Below, piece by piece: positions 25,201 through 36,962 of a DNA stretch of 64,000 nucleotides. How positions within the stretch are numbered: the stretch's first letter is position 1; the number at the start of each line of letters is the position of its first letter. Where the stretch lies: NCBI GenBank assembly GCA_030998015.1, contig JARWMV010000240.1, forward strand, positions 434,001-498,000. The letters are read 5' to 3'. The stretch comes from Ceratorhiza oryzae-sativae (Eukaryota; Basidiomycota; Agaricomycetes; Cantharellales; Ceratobasidiaceae). The position numbers and the translations under genes were made by a program. The notes below the pieces were generated by a model. That model worked only from the letters and a program-made list of their open reading frames with translations, ran no database searches and had not been told where the DNA came from.

Positions 25201-25670
25201 AAAAAACTTGGCAACACTACTCCAGAGTTGGGATACGGGAAGCGTAAGTGCTACTCTCTGCGATCTGTGATTCGTGTCCTGAGATGTTTTCAGTCGACTA
25301 TTTCAAGAGCACCAACCAGGCCAGTTGCAACCAGCACATACAGATCAACATATTATCAAGAACGGACCGATGATTATCAATTCTCAGCAACTCCCGCCGA
25401 GGAAAGGGACGCCGCGCGCTCGCACCCGCAGGTGCAGAGTGTGATTGTATCAACTACAGAAACCAGTCATGAAAATACCACTACTGGCGATGCGCCTGGT
25501 TGCTCCGGAGGTTGTGGAGGGACCAGCGGATCTGTGAGTAAAAGCAATCAATTCTAAGTTACCTTCGGTCGTTCATCTGGGTAAAAATTACAGGGTGGAT
25601 GTGGCGGTGGTGTGAGTTTCACAATATGCTTACTGTACAACAAACGCCAAATTGTTTAATGCAGGGATGA
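22251..25670 (+). CDS. Glycine-rich domain-containing (GRDP-like) protein, tandem copy A
   Basis: Seen: after a Ser-rich N-terminus comes GPFELVTIPEIRAHLAFLGA, then DELWAVYLARAVDRFAKW and a WHTYLLNPRVYYEDG block. Next are a paired-Cys segment CPRCKEKTINEVHWITSEG ... CQVCNSSFDRN, ILRQGAFIDKMVGLGW, ARYNAWLNLMSQF, DLVWHTHQLKHNAYR, FVDHDDKIEEN, LSDAYDQTAKYWE and GVPYHVCGCIHPPTRG. A basic, Ser/Thr-rich linker and short GCSGGCGG-type tail follow. The stop is at 25668-25670 after an intron splitting the Gly run. Known: this is the GRDP-like (DUF1399) architecture known from plant and fungal glycine-rich domain proteins, of poorly defined function. Oddity: near 22640 (KETKYH) a one-base loss breaks the frame that continues as EVPPVDVLMVWHTYLL. 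Either a pseudogene or a sequence error; all other exons look intact. The linker is longer than in copy B. Confidence 0.68.
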
Positions 25671-26766
25671 AGAAACCACAAGGGCCGCGATCGCGTACTG
25701 AAAACACAAATTTTCCAGCGTATGGTTTAAATATCAACACATCTGGGTATTCTATTGCATTGGGACGGTTGGTGTGAGTTCTACACATCACTTATGAACT
25801 TGGTTCTACTGTGCATTACACGTGTGATTTGCATTTTACTTGTCACTCGTGTATGGCATTTACACGAACCGCTATCATTTGGTGCCTGTTTACCTATTTA
25901 ATTGATATATTCGCACCCATAACTGGCACACCATAGCCCAAAGTCGCCTAGCCAGCATCACTATATGTCAGATATATCTTTAGGACACCCAAGACTCGTG
26001 CATATAAATAATGGTCTACACAGGTATATCTCGGCAAAACCTTGAAAAGTAAACTAGCGCTCAGTAACTCACGTTTGCACGGGAGGCGCAGAATTAAGAC
26101 AGCCCCCTAGATGGTGCTAGCGAGTGCTACCTAGACTGCCCTACTAGCCCTCATGAATCTAGTGCTGCGGTTTTCTCCCGGGAATTATATGCGTGCCATC
26201 AATCGCTAGGCGGGCGTCGAAGGATATGAACTGAACATTCAGATATGCTGATAAGTGGCCTAAATACAAACCAAGCCCCTATGTACCATGAGTGAACAAG
26301 TGTTCTTTCCTTGGGTACTGATTTCAGATTTTGTTGAAATATACGCTTGCAAGACTGCTTGGCGCATGTGTTTGGTAGAGCTCGTGACCTTTGGCCACGC
26401 ATTCATCCCGAATCCTGGGACGCTCTGGGTAGTAAGCGCCGAAGAGTGACATAAGCACTCCCAGCAACCGAGCTGTGGACAAAAATACCACCAGTTTAAT
26501 TGCAGCTGGTCACGGGGATTCTTATTATCTACCACTGCCTCGCCAAATCGGCACATGTGGTCCCCACTGCTGTCCAAAGTTGGCTCGGATTCATGATCCC
26601 ATCAACCACAGCGTTGGCGCTGTGGCCATGAGATGACTGCGTTCCTAGCTGCGATCAGGCCGCCGTCCAGCGCTCTATTACCAACCATCATTGCCTGACA
26701 CTCCACCCGTCGTGGGGCTGCACCGCTTAAACCACAGGTGCATCGGCGTGGTGCGTACTAGTTGCC
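25671..26766. other. Intergenic between the GRDP-like pair; no gene
   Basis: AT-rich 3' flank of copy A followed by promoter sequence of copy B. The minus-strand frames at 26199-26577 show no domain. No repeats marking the duplication boundary can be seen by eye. Confidence 0.5.
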
Positions 26767-26775
26767 TATATATAA
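26767..26775 (+). promoter_or_regulatory. TATA box candidate, GRDP-like gene B
   Basis: TATATATAA lies 44-52 nt upstream of the ATG at 26819, matching the layout of copy A. Confidence 0.5.
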
Positions 26776-26818
26776 CCTTTGGGTTTTCTGTCTTGGCCAT
26801 CCACGAGCCTTTCTTGCC

Positions 26819-29736
26819 ATGAGCGACTCGGCCGCATCACCTCCAGTTTATTCTTCATCTGGTTCCGCGAATGGCCGGGGCGACGCGCCGCCTGCCTTTG
26901 AACCTGGGCCTTCCGCACCGGCCGTTTTAATCGACGAGAAGCCGCCTCTAGATACCAAGGAAGATACCAGTGCGGGCTCGAGCCTACCTCGACGTTTTAA
27001 CACACCGTCCGCTCCTAGCCTGCCTCTGCCAGAGTCCTTCATGATTGGGGGTAAGGCCGTCGGACCGTTTGAACTCGTCACCATTCCAGAGATACGCGCG
27101 CATCTGGCGTTTCTCGGTGCGTTTGCCCGTCTCAAGGCGTCAGTCAAATCGCAAAAGGGACCTGACGTGCGTAGCTCCGTCGATGAGCTCTGGGCGATCT
27201 ACCTTGCGCGTGCGGTAGATCGATTTGCAAAGTGGGCCGACCGGGGTCTAAGTAATTCCATGGAGAAATTGCGAGACATAAAAGAAGAAGAAGTGCCGCC
27301 GCTGGACGTGCTCATGGCATGGCACGCGTATCTACTGAATCCCAGGGTGTATTACGAAGACGGAATGAGGGGCAAGTCCAAGCTATTTTATATCCGGTGC
27401 GAGACTGCGATTCCTTGTCTCGCGATCAGCATTTAACTTGAATATATCTAGAGCCTTTCCGCTCAACCTCGTCGATCGCATCATCGACATTGACACACTA
27501 TTGCCCCTGGACCCGTCTCCTGAACGCCGAAATCAGTTCGAGCTTGCGACCGGTCAGCCGTGGACTGCCCCTTTGAACACAACGCTCTCGGATACAACCT
27601 TGGTGCCCTGCCCACGATGCGAGAACAAAACCATGAACGAAGTATGTTGGATTACCAACGAAGATACTGGATTCGCGCAGCACGCGTTCAAGGCGCGGTG
27701 CCACGCGTGTATGGGCGTATTCGATAGGAATGTATGTGCAAGAATACCAATTTTCCCGTATTTAGCTCAAAGATTGCATTCAGGCTATGATGGTTCGCGC
27801 GTTGTGTGACGACGTCATCAAAGTGCGACTGAGTTTAGAGGGTGAGGCTAGCGCACCCCAAATTTTCATTGCGTGTGTTCCATTGCCGGCATGCATACGA
27901 GCGGCAGTACTGACACTAAGGACAGGGGTACTCTACTAGATTGGCAGACGGGAGAGCCTAGCGTAGTCAAAGCAATCCGAAATAATCGGATTTTGCTCAA
28001 GGTTGGCAAAGTCGGTGTTTTCAAATTAACACCTTCTGACCTTGGATATTCAGGATTTCCTCAGCCCCGCAATGATGAAGTTTACACGAGGCGATTGGCT
28101 TGCAGGAGCATACAACTACTCGATTCAGAAAGTGGAAACTGCGCTCAAGGCGGGCTTGGCGTCTCGTGGCGGTCAACAACAGTATGCTAGAGTTCAAACA
28201 TCCTTGAAGTATGGTACTGATCGTTTGTTATAGGGTTACACGGATCTTGAGCTACTATCGTGCCTCCAATTATCCTTTTTCCATTGAACTGTGCGGGGCG
28301 GTAAGTGAACTGGCCTCCTAGGGACTAACGAATCTCAACGAGCGGGCCTAGATTCTTCGCCAAGGTTCCTTTATCGACAAGATGGTCGGCTTTGGCTGGG
28401 CCGAGCCCCGAACCTTCGACGAGGAACCCACGCTGCTTTTTCGATGTATCGCGCGATACAACGCTTGGCTGGATGTTATGAGCCAGCTTAACCGCCAAAT
28501 GCTTGTCCCCACGTTGGTAAGCTCATCCATGTTCTCACCATCGTTTTGATATTTAATTCATCTCTTTTAGGATATTGTTAGTCCTTGCTGGGGTTCTGGT
28601 CGTTCCATTCGGCTAATATTTTATTAGGATCTTGCTTGGCACACTCACCAACTGAAGCACGAAGATTATAGGTACGTTAATCACCCTTGTGTACAACAGG
28701 CCAGCCGATTCATTCTGTGTAGAACGCAAACACTATCCATTCTTGCAAAGTTTATCGACCACGATGACAAAATTGAAGACAACAAATTGTCCGATGCATT
28801 CGACCAGACAGCAAAGTACTGGGAGGTAGGAAAACTAGCCAGGTTGATGAAAAATATGAACTCAAATCGCGCATGTAGCAACGTTTTGGAGTGCCTTACC
28901 ACGTTTGTGGATGTATTCACCCGCTTCCTCGCAAGTCGGCCGACCCTATGGCTGCCTTGTCAAAGATATTCAAGGGGAAAAGCAAAGCTCCCCCAGAATT
29001 CACAAACACTCGCCCGCAGCTCGTACCCACGCACGACTGTGATGCGCCTGTCACCCACCCATCCGAGCACAACGCCGTTCTCGTCGCCGGCCAGGCTATC
29101 AGCCAGAATCGTCGAGACGTCCGAGTACGAGAGCACGACAAGTGGGACAAGCAAGCTCGGGCAGCGCTAGACAAGGGTAAAGTGTCGTTGGATGGATGGG
29201 AGGCTATGAGGATTCGGCGGGCCAAGGGACACCAGCAAGGGTTTATGCGTCCTTTCCCCGATCCGAATCTGTCGGTATTTCACCAAAACAAACGAGACCG
29301 TAGCTGAGGCCAAACCTTTTTTGCAGGATGCCGGTTGTACCTTTTGGTGCTGAGACATGTGCTGCATACGATGGGGGAGTTTTGTACGGCCACAAACTTA
29401 CTCAGCTGCCCACAGACGGTAAATATACTGCTGGCATGTGTGCAGCCGGTATGGGGTACTATGGTATAGCTCCGTTGGGGGGGATGTACATCGGGGCCTC
29501 GGGTGCATGTACCGGGGGAGTTGGTGGGGGTTGCGGTGGTGGGGGTTGCGGTGGTGGGGGTTGCGGTGGTGGTGGTGGCGGATGTGGAGGGGTAAGCACT
29601 CGAACAATCAAGATAGCCATACCTTTTACTGACCAATCGATCACATTAAAGGGCGGTTGTGGCGGAGTAAGCTCTTCTTCTCTGCTGATCGATATTCAAA
29701 CGCTAATATATTGTCTGTCTTCAGGGCGGTAGTTGA
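26819..29736 (+). CDS. Glycine-rich domain-containing (GRDP-like) protein, tandem copy B
   Basis: Seen: MSDSAASPPVYSSSGS N-terminus (disordered, about 80 residues), then GPFELVTIPEIRAHLAFLGA, DELWAIYLARAVDRFAKW and PPLDVLMAWHAYLLNPRVYY. Next are CPRCENKTMNEVCWITNEDT ... CHACMGVFDRN, DIQDFLSPAMMKFTRGDWLA, ILRQGSFIDKMVGFGW, DLAWHTHQLKHEDYR, FIDHDDKIEDNKLSDAFDQT and GVPYHVCGCIHPLPRK. The C-terminus has GAETCAAYDGG and ends in (GGGGC)n Gly/Cys repeats split by two small introns, with the stop at 29734-29736. No frame break found. Known: the layout is that of GRDP-like proteins, whose conserved WH-x-x-x-LNP and WHTHQLKH motifs define the family; biochemical role unsettled. The CxxC pairs suggest a metal-binding insert (inference). 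The ATG at 26819 is chosen over an in-frame upstream codon because a TATA box lies just before it. Confidence 0.8.
29524..29583 (+). repeat. Coding 15-bp tandem repeat (Gly-Cys tail)
   Basis: Three near-identical units of GGTTGCGGTGGTGGG encode a Gly-Gly-Gly-Gly-Cys pattern at the C-terminus of GRDP-like copy B. Copy A has only a short irregular GGCGG tail, so the array has expanded or contracted since the duplication. Confidence 0.7.
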
Positions 29737-30102
29737 ACGTATCATTCTCGAGGTGTTTGCGGGGTCGGGGGTGTTTGAACATAATCTTGCTCAACAAATT
29801 ACTGTCACAATGAAACCACATTGCCCAGTCTCACATCCAGGCTTCTTGTGGTCGCATAGTTATGCATATCCCCTTGAACAAACTTTCGTTTAGCATCAAG
29901 TCCACTCATAAATTTCTGTTCAGGATTGAAGAGGGGGGCAACCGATATATTCCAATCTCTTCTACCCAGCCGTGGTCGTTACCCTGTTAAATATGACTCA
30001 TACCTAGCGTCCCCAAACATTAACTCACGCTAGAGCGGTGCGAGCTAAAATGCCATCGAACTGACAGTATAAGGATTCATCATCCGGAACGTTGCCGGGG
30101 CT
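29737..30102. other. Intergenic, 3' flank of GRDP-like gene B
   Basis: No frame with support. The next object to the right is a decayed exon of a Zn2Cys6-type regulator on the minus strand. Confidence 0.5.
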
Positions 30103-30318
30103 TCACTCCGACACAAATAGGGAGCGTGATTCGCCTCGCACTGATCTAATCACTCCATATAATAGGCCTTCCATCCGTTGCTGTATTCTGCCAAATATAA
30201 TCGAGTATCTGCACAAAATCAGGTGCTTGTGAGAACCACAGGTTCATGCTGGATACATTTACGAGCTGTTCTTGTGCGGCAGGGCGTTGCTTTTCGCTTC
30301 TTGGACACACCACCCTGC
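30103..30318 (-). pseudogene. Relic of a Zn2Cys6 regulator C-terminal exon
   Basis: Read on the minus strand, APDFVQILDYIWQNTATDG then RPIIWSD, an in-frame TAG, then ISARRITLP can be recognised. This aligns with the last exon of the neighbouring intact gene (SEFVPVLDYLWHGAAANG, HPIMWSD, YITARQAVLP). Upstream in the relic the frame shifts and further stops appear. No other exon of a second gene is left here. Interpretation: the broken end of a former tandem duplicate. Confidence 0.65.
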
Positions 30319-30491
30319 GTGTGCAGTTTGGTTTTTAGTCATTTGCATATCTACACAAAGTTATAGGCCATGTGGGCTGTCCGAACTTCTGCCGATCAAG
30401 TGTGCATGGTGGTTCCTTCGCCCACTATGCCCCACCGTGCCGTAACACTAAAAGATTGACATCTAAATACGGGGTCATACCAAATATTTAT

Positions 30492-32467
30492 TCACATAGA
30501 AACGGGAAGCACAGCTTGTCTTGCAGTAATGTAGTCACTCCACATGATCGGATGGCCATTCGCTGCTGCGCCATGCCATAGATAATCGAGTACGGGTACA
30601 AACTCAGACCCCCGAAGAACCCAGAAACCATTATCGAATGCATCTATGAGCCGCGCTCGAGTCATGGCGCGGTGCTTTTCATCTGCTGCACATATGCCAG
30701 CCTGGATTGAGTTGCGTTATGAGTGGCTGTCAAGATAGCAATGTGTTTGGCTTGGCACGTACAATCAGGTATTGAGCAAGGAGATGCACGTTAATTAGTG
30801 TATCTTCAGAAGGCTTGATGATAGTCACGAGCTTAAGTATCTGCTGCACAGAAGACTGGACACGGGGTTCATCAGACGTTGCATTACTGATCGCCTTAAA
30901 TTTATTCTCAAACATTAAGCAAGAGTCTGGAAGTTGGCAAGAATGACTGACCAGGTATAGGTAAATGAGTAAGGTATGACGCCAACTCTCCTGGATGGCT
31001 GCGCGAGCAATGGTTTTGTATGAGCTAGCGTCATCAGAGTGGGATGGCAATGACGGCTGCCATTCTATGAGGCGTTGTTCGATGGGTCGCCAGTCCACTC
31101 TAAGCCCAGCCCTAGTCTGATGAAAGACGGTATTGACGTGAACAAGGTTTACAATTAATGCTGCTGGGCAACCGTACGCCCATTCGAGAGGGTGGATGTT
31201 CGATTGGGGTGTCGGGATTGAAGTGTCGTAATCAATCACTTGAGGGAGAGCATAGCACATGGAATAGATCGAATCAAAAAGCACAAACAGACCTAGCTCG
31301 CAGCAGGAGGACATAAGTACATGTGCGACAGAAATTGGTTTCAAGGGTTGTTGGGGTGGCTGCCATGTCGTTTGCACTAGCGCTAGTTGAATAAAAATAT
31401 GCGTCGACTCTTTGAGTGTCTGGTATGCTTTTGAGTTGGAGAATAACATGAGTTTCAGAAAAGTAACCTATGTTCTCTGTGAATTAATTGTATCCGAAAG
31501 ATATTGAGGAAAGCGTACCTCTAAGCTGATGATGAGTTGATCTGACAGCTTGCCAGGAGCAAGAGCCCGGTCTGTGGAGTGCAGCTGATAGTCCAGCCGG
31601 GTCAACCAATCAGTAAACACAGGAAATTGCTGTGAAGAAGTGCCATCCAAAATGGCTTTGAAGATTTGGGATGCCAAGAACCTTGTCAGACGCGCTGCAT
31701 GAGACTTTTGCAGCCTGATAGTTAAGCTGCCGCGAATAACTTCCATCTGACGTGGAATCGGTTTGAAGTAAGTAAGCTCCGCAAGCTTTTCACCTGTTTT
31801 GCAGCACTTAGTACATTTAGTTTTGGGACGGATTACAGATAAGGCGCTAAAACGTACGATGTGCTAGAACAAAATCGATCATGGGCCCCGAATAATCGGG
31901 TAGCAAACGTACGGTTTGTGGGCTGAGTGCCAATAGGGAAGCGCCAGTCAAACGGGTTCGGTATCGAGAAGCATTGGGATATGATGGTAGATCATTAAAA
32001 TTCAAGGTTGGGGGGTAAGCACGTATTGTTTCTGCAGGATTTTGTTCATGAGAGTTCAAGCTAGTTAGACTTGGCTCGGGCAAAAGGCCCGGTTGGGGGC
32101 TTGGAAGTCCCAAGCCAAATAACGTAGTGGCACCTTCAGACCACCAACCAGTATCCTCAGCACTGGAGAGACCAGGGTTTGCTCGAGGTGAAAACAAGCT
32201 TGATGTGTTGATGTTGCTACAATAGTCAATGCTCTTCCCCGACTTTGAACCCGACAGAGCGTGGTGCAGATGCTCATATCCTAAACAGACGAATCCACCA
32301 TTCAAACAGCTATGGCAAAGTGGTCGGGTCCTATCACACTTTTTGCGTCTGTTCGATTGAGGAACTAGACTTCTCGAAAAGTGAACGTGCGAACAGTTCG
32401 CTACTCACCTATTTTTACAGGTCAAACAGCTGGTACCGGCTGGGCCAGGTCGGAGGGATTTGGTTTC
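30492..32467 (-). CDS. Zn2Cys6 transcription factor (Fungal_trans_2-like)
   Basis: Seen on the minus strand: GPAGTSCLTCKNR, an intron (32408 to 32349), then RKKCDRTRPLCHSCLNGGFV then C, an ordinary C-x2-C-x6-C-x6-C-x2-C-x6-C zinc cluster. A Ser-rich linker follows (LFSPRANPGLSSAEDTGWWS). Helical exons contain FLASQIFKAILDGTSSQQFP, PLEWAYGCPAALIVNLVHVN, DWRPIEQRLIEWQPSLPS, ARAAIQESWRHTLLIYLYLV and, in the last exon, FVPVLDYLWHGAAANGHPIM. The stop is at 30492-30494. Known: this layout matches the Fungal_trans_2 class of regulators common in Rhizoctonia-like fungi. The start is unresolved: the frame upstream of the first Cys has no ATG before a stop, so a further 5' exon beyond about 32470 is likely. 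Flanked by two decayed relatives. Target genes unknown. Confidence 0.75.
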
Positions 32468-32678
32468 ATTGCGGTTGAAATCACTCAAAGGATAGCGCCG
32501 GCGCAAATTTATCTCGGTGGTCACAATAGCCTGATCACGGGATAGTTGGATAGATCATGTACTCATCGGGGTAAGTAGAAAACAAGTGAGGCAGTTGTCT
32601 TACGTCAGCATATCCGAGTCAACTTATACGAGATGCGGGGCCGAGACATCAGCAAATATACAAGTCATCATTGCCATA

Positions 32679-33669
32679 TCATGCATCATGAGATGATGAC
32701 GCGCAGCGAAAATCAAAGTAGTCATCCCACGTCGTTGGGAAACCCTTCGCAGCGACCTCATGCCAAAGGTGGTCGAGAGCAGGCACAAAATCAGCGCCAC
32801 GCAGAATCCGAATTCGTCGACCGAAGGACCTGGATACTATACCACGCACAGAGGTTCGGCGTTTCTCTTTGTGAACGACAACGCCTGCCTTGATTCGGAA
32901 ACCATGATGCAATGCACTCAACACAATGCGTTAGATACTCACGATCAAGATTGGCAGTAACAGGCTTTCCCAAAAACTTGATCCAAATTCAAAAGTATTT
33001 GCGAGCCGCATCGTTTGATGCGCAGCTAACTCCACATGTGGATCAGCTGGATTTACACCACACACACATAGGTGATACCGTGATTAACGAATGACCGGTG
33101 CCCGCAGTTCTAGACTACTGTACACAGGTATATAAGGGCCGCCTGCCTCCAACTTTCGTAGACGGTAAGTCTAGCTACCATGGTAGCCGACTCATCCGCA
33201 GAATCAACACCTGCGTTCCACTCCTGGAGCCGACCTTCTATTTCTTGCCACTCATAATGATTGTGGGATAGGTTGGCAAAAGCCTGGGTCAGTTGCCTAG
33301 AAGCCCGAGCCGAGTTGATTCGAGGCAATAAAATTACAACTTTCGCCTACAGGGAGATGGATATGAGATCATGCAAAGAAGAGCTCTGAGCACCTACGAA
33401 CATCGTGATATAATAAAGGGAGTTATATCCCCCGTAGATAGGAGGTTAATCTGTGCGCTGGGGATAAGAGGTTCATAATTTCTCCGGAGGACTACCGCTT
33501 GCACTTCCAAGTTTCTCGTCACACTTGACCCAGCCCCGGCACGCAAGGTAGATGAAGTCGAGCTTCTAACATATCCTAAGTACTTGAACCTCCCCCCCCC
33601 CACCCCATGATTACAAAGTAGGTAAATTGGCTTTGACGCGTCGCACTTCTTTCTCTTAATGTTATTCAT
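32679..33669 (-). pseudogene. Decayed Zn2Cys6 regulator, third copy
   Basis: Minus-strand fragments align in order with the intact neighbour: KRKKCDASKPIYLLCNHG and FKYLGY (half zinc cluster), INSARASRQLTQAFANL, EWQEIEGRLQEWNAGVDS, YESWRQAALIYL and finally GADFVPALDHLWHEVAAKG with TTWDDY. The zinc-cluster half has Tyr (TAC) where the fourth and sixth Cys should be, a poly-G tract interrupts it, and the first CxxC half is missing. The middle of the domain is deleted. Interpretation: a non-functional duplicate. The two Cys-to-Tyr changes are TGC to TAC transitions. Confidence 0.65.
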
Positions 33670-34183
33670 GAAATTAGTAAAATATAAAAGTTCCCGGAAA
33701 GCAAAGGCCCAACCATCGTTCGCAAGTTACGCATACCCTGGATGATCGAGTGGCACACAGGCACGAAAAGCACGCCACCGTTCTCGGGTGACATAGCTTT
33801 CAGAGATTTGCGACAGAAGACTAGATCACTTTAAAGTGATTATCGTGAGTGCGGATACCGCTATAACAGTAGTAGCGTCATTGATTGAACACAAATTTTA
33901 TAAAGGAGCGTCGAGAAAACAGACCGATGCATAGCCCCAATGGTTGACGAGATGCGGTCGACTCGCAGCACTAACAGGCGCCAAACCAGCTCACACTATC
34001 CGAGCTCGTCCATCAAAAAGTGCCACATCGGTACGGTGTAATATGGACTTGAAGGTACGCATATACCGATGAATCTCGACAAATATCTGAAATTGGATGT
34101 TCGTATAATACAGTATGGCACATGATAAGGCAAAATCTCTCCCAACATTCGTTCCGATTCCAGCGGGCGTGGTTTCGTATTAT
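33670..34183. other. Intergenic; no gene
   Basis: No supported frame; lies between the decayed regulator and the 3' end of the HMG-box gene. Confidence 0.5.
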
Positions 34184-35951
34184 TCACTCCTCGAAGAGAG
34201 TAGCAGTGGTTAAAGCATAACTCCACCGCGTCGGATTAACCAGATCTGTGTCACTTTCTGGGTTGGATATATCAAGAGAACGAGCTTGTAGCAATGCAGA
34301 GGTGGTCGTTAAAGTGGGAGAGGAGTTTGAATTAGCCGAGTCCGACAACGTTGGTTGATTGAGGTGTCTCAGACCACTTCCGAACGTATTTTGTGGTTCC
34401 AGTAGGGCAGACCCATTTGGACACTGAGCATCATCGCTTTGTGTATCTGGTGTTGAGGCGCCCGGCTGCCCTCCCGAAGAAGGGTCTAACGCTTGCGAGG
34501 AAAATTCGTAGACCGGAGCAGTTGGAGAATAATACGAGGCGGGGTTATCGTTTGTGGGGCTTGTGGTTAAGGATGGAACGCGGGAGGTCGCTGGAGACAT
34601 AGATGCTTGTATCTCTTCGGTATCACCTCTGAGTGTCCTCCCGTTCCATGTGAATGGGCAACCGGCCGCTGCGGAGTTTTGGTACTCCAAAATATACTGG
34701 CAAAATTCAGGTATTTCACGCAAGGTGGGTAAGTAAGGTTCCCCATCTTCATCAATGGCTGCCGGAATGCGAGGATTAGAGTAATTCCGGATGATAAGAG
34801 TACGGCTTGATTCTCCGTTAGACACCCTAGGAAGAACTAAAAATTAATTGACGCTAGTCCTTAAGGACACTTTCGATACGCACCTTTGGGCAGACTCACG
34901 ATAAGACTCTGATGGAAAATCAGGGCTAACCTCCTCTTCGACCCAAATTACTTGATTCGCCGATTGAAAAGTCGACAATACCAACCTTAGGAGAAGATGG
35001 TCGAGTCGAACGAGTCACATAAGGTAATCGAGAGCCACGAACCTTCTGCAAAGTCCCTGAGAGGGGCCAATGTATACTAAAACGGACCGGAGCCATTCAG
35101 GAGGATCGGCCTCAAAATCATCGGGGACGAAGTTAGATTCGATCGATACAGGCCTTCGACCAGCGCTGGGGGGAAACCGTTAGTTTTTTCTGCTTCTAGG
35201 GAAACCTGCACTCACTTTCGGTAAGGATGGGTTGCACGAGAGGGGCGAACTGGTATCACACACTGGGGCTCAGAGTTAGATCCTGCACCACGTTCAGCCC
35301 GATGAGCAACACGTGAGCTAGCTCGACTGGTGTGCTCTGACTGTGCGACGGCGGGAGCACTACCCAGAGTATGAATTCCCTCGACTCCCGCTCTTTTATG
35401 GACAGAATTCAGATCAGCATCTATCTCATGCGAGCTCAAGTATGTGGAACATACAAGTTTGACACCGGGTTTCCTTTGAACCACTTGGCCAGAGAAAGAA
35501 GTCCTTCCCATTCTTCGTGTGGATAGGCAATCCTTGTTGCTATGCGAACAGCAGCAGCAAGCCAAAATTCCTTCCTCTTGTGCGAGCTCATCTGTGACCA
35601 GATATACCTCTCTTCTGCGTTCAACGGCCGGTATTGGTAGTCAGGGAAGAGTTGGAGGAGCTCAGAGCTTTTGAGCTTGGCGCGTTCCTTCAGTTTCTCT
35701 CGTTGTTCGGGGGTGGTCTGATTCCAAGCGCTCTTGGACCTTGCGGTAACTTCGGTCTGGGTGACTCCCACATCGTCAATCGTAGCGAGTACGTCGGATC
35801 GGAAGAGAAGCCATACGTTGGGAGGTCGTTTCAAGCAGCCGTATTCGTTCAGGCGGTTATCTTGGACAAGCTGGCGAAGGATGTTTTGCACCGCATGGTC
35901 CAGATTCTGGTAAGCGGGGAGACAAGAAAGGGTGTCGATGCTGGGCGTCAT
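34184..35951 (-). CDS. HMG-box (MATA_HMG-like) transcription factor
   Basis: Seen: from the ATG at 35951 the protein has LKRPPNVWLLFRSDV, then TARSKSAWNQTTPEQREKLK and LFPDYQYRPLNAEERYIW. These are the hallmark blocks of a mating-type-like HMG box (RPPN-x-[FW]-[IL]-L-[FY]-R; W at helix 2; PDYxYxPR-like end), roughly residues 40-120. A following exon has SSHKRKEFWLAAAVRIATRI. Short exons in the middle read through VSIESNFVPDDFEADPPEW. The large last exon (34825-34184) is Ser/Thr/Pro/Gln-rich, includes FCQYILEYQNSAAAGCPFTW, and ends at 34184. Known: such HMG proteins bind the DNA minor groove, and fungal members regulate mating and development. It is not clearly the mating-type gene itself; no homeodomain or pheromone gene is beside it. 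Function beyond DNA binding is inference. Confidence 0.75.
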
Positions 35952-36962
35952 TGCGCTGAACCAACACGAATGTTGGGGTTATGGAGCTGAGTAAGTCGTG
36001 AGGATCACCCAAAGATGAGAGTGTCAACCGGCGTCCTATATACTTCGATGCAGCCCCATAAAGGGAAATCGGTAAGCCCCCGAAGCAGAACACGCGACGG
36101 GCCGAGGGTACAAGCGCGGTCAGTGCATACACGAAGCAACAATGGGGCGGTGCCCGGATCGGGAAGCAAGAATGTCTCACCGACCCGCCCCTGACGACGA
36201 AGTTCTTGGTCGGGCCCAAGCATCTATCCTTAGCAGCATGTTAGACTCTGAGGCTCTAATATGGATCCTGAACCCAACCGAAAACGACAAACGACACCGG
36301 TCACAGCTGTACGGACAGGAGGCGATTCTAGATCCTGTACCGGTAGTGGCCACACAGCCTCGACCTCCGATAGGGCTCGGGTGGTATCATAGTAAAAAAA
36401 AAAACGGGTAGGCATTGAGACCATAAAATGCTCGCTGTGGTTGAACGTGCTCTATCGTGGACTCGGCGGCTAGTCTAAAACCCGATTGAGGTCCGCTCCC
36501 TGTGTAACAAGACAGCCTGTCAGGTGTTCGTATTCTAGAAACTTCCATGATTCACTACGATCCATTGTGCATACCAACAGGACTTGGGTAGGACATCTCA
36601 CTCACATTATTTTTCGAGTCAGAGTAAGGTTATCGATCAGAAATGACTAAACCAGCGAATGACATCAGTGCCACATCGCTGTGTTCCTCCGTGGGGGATG
36701 TGAAACCCCACAGCAAGTGTTCAAAGGCCCAAGGGACATATTGCACGGCAAACTCAGACTCGCAGATTGGTAGCTTGCTAAGCAAACCTTGCATTCGTGT
36801 TGGGGCTCGTGAACATAATTTCGGCCGAGTATGTCTCGTGCAAAGGTCATCGACCAGCGCCATAAAGAGAAATTCATTCATAGCAGCACATACAAAAGCT
36901 TTCACGTTTCAGATAACGTACATACTTTAAATCATAGTATACCAATCCCCCAAAGACGCATT
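35952..36962. other. Intergenic; no gene
   Basis: Two short minus-strand frames (35857-36223 and 36630-36905) lack domains and splice continuity. The A-rich run near 36393-36405 is a homopolymer. The right end is the 3' flank of the oxalate decarboxylase gene. Confidence 0.5.

Noticed and set aside
22251..25670. Calling GRDP-like copy A a clear pseudogene
   Set aside because: Only one one-base break was found; all other exons and splice sites are intact and similar breaks recur in unrelated genes of this window, so sequence error is at least as likely.
36393..36405. Poly-A tail of a retroposed transcript
   Set aside because: Only about 12 A residues, with no upstream coding match and no target-site duplication found.
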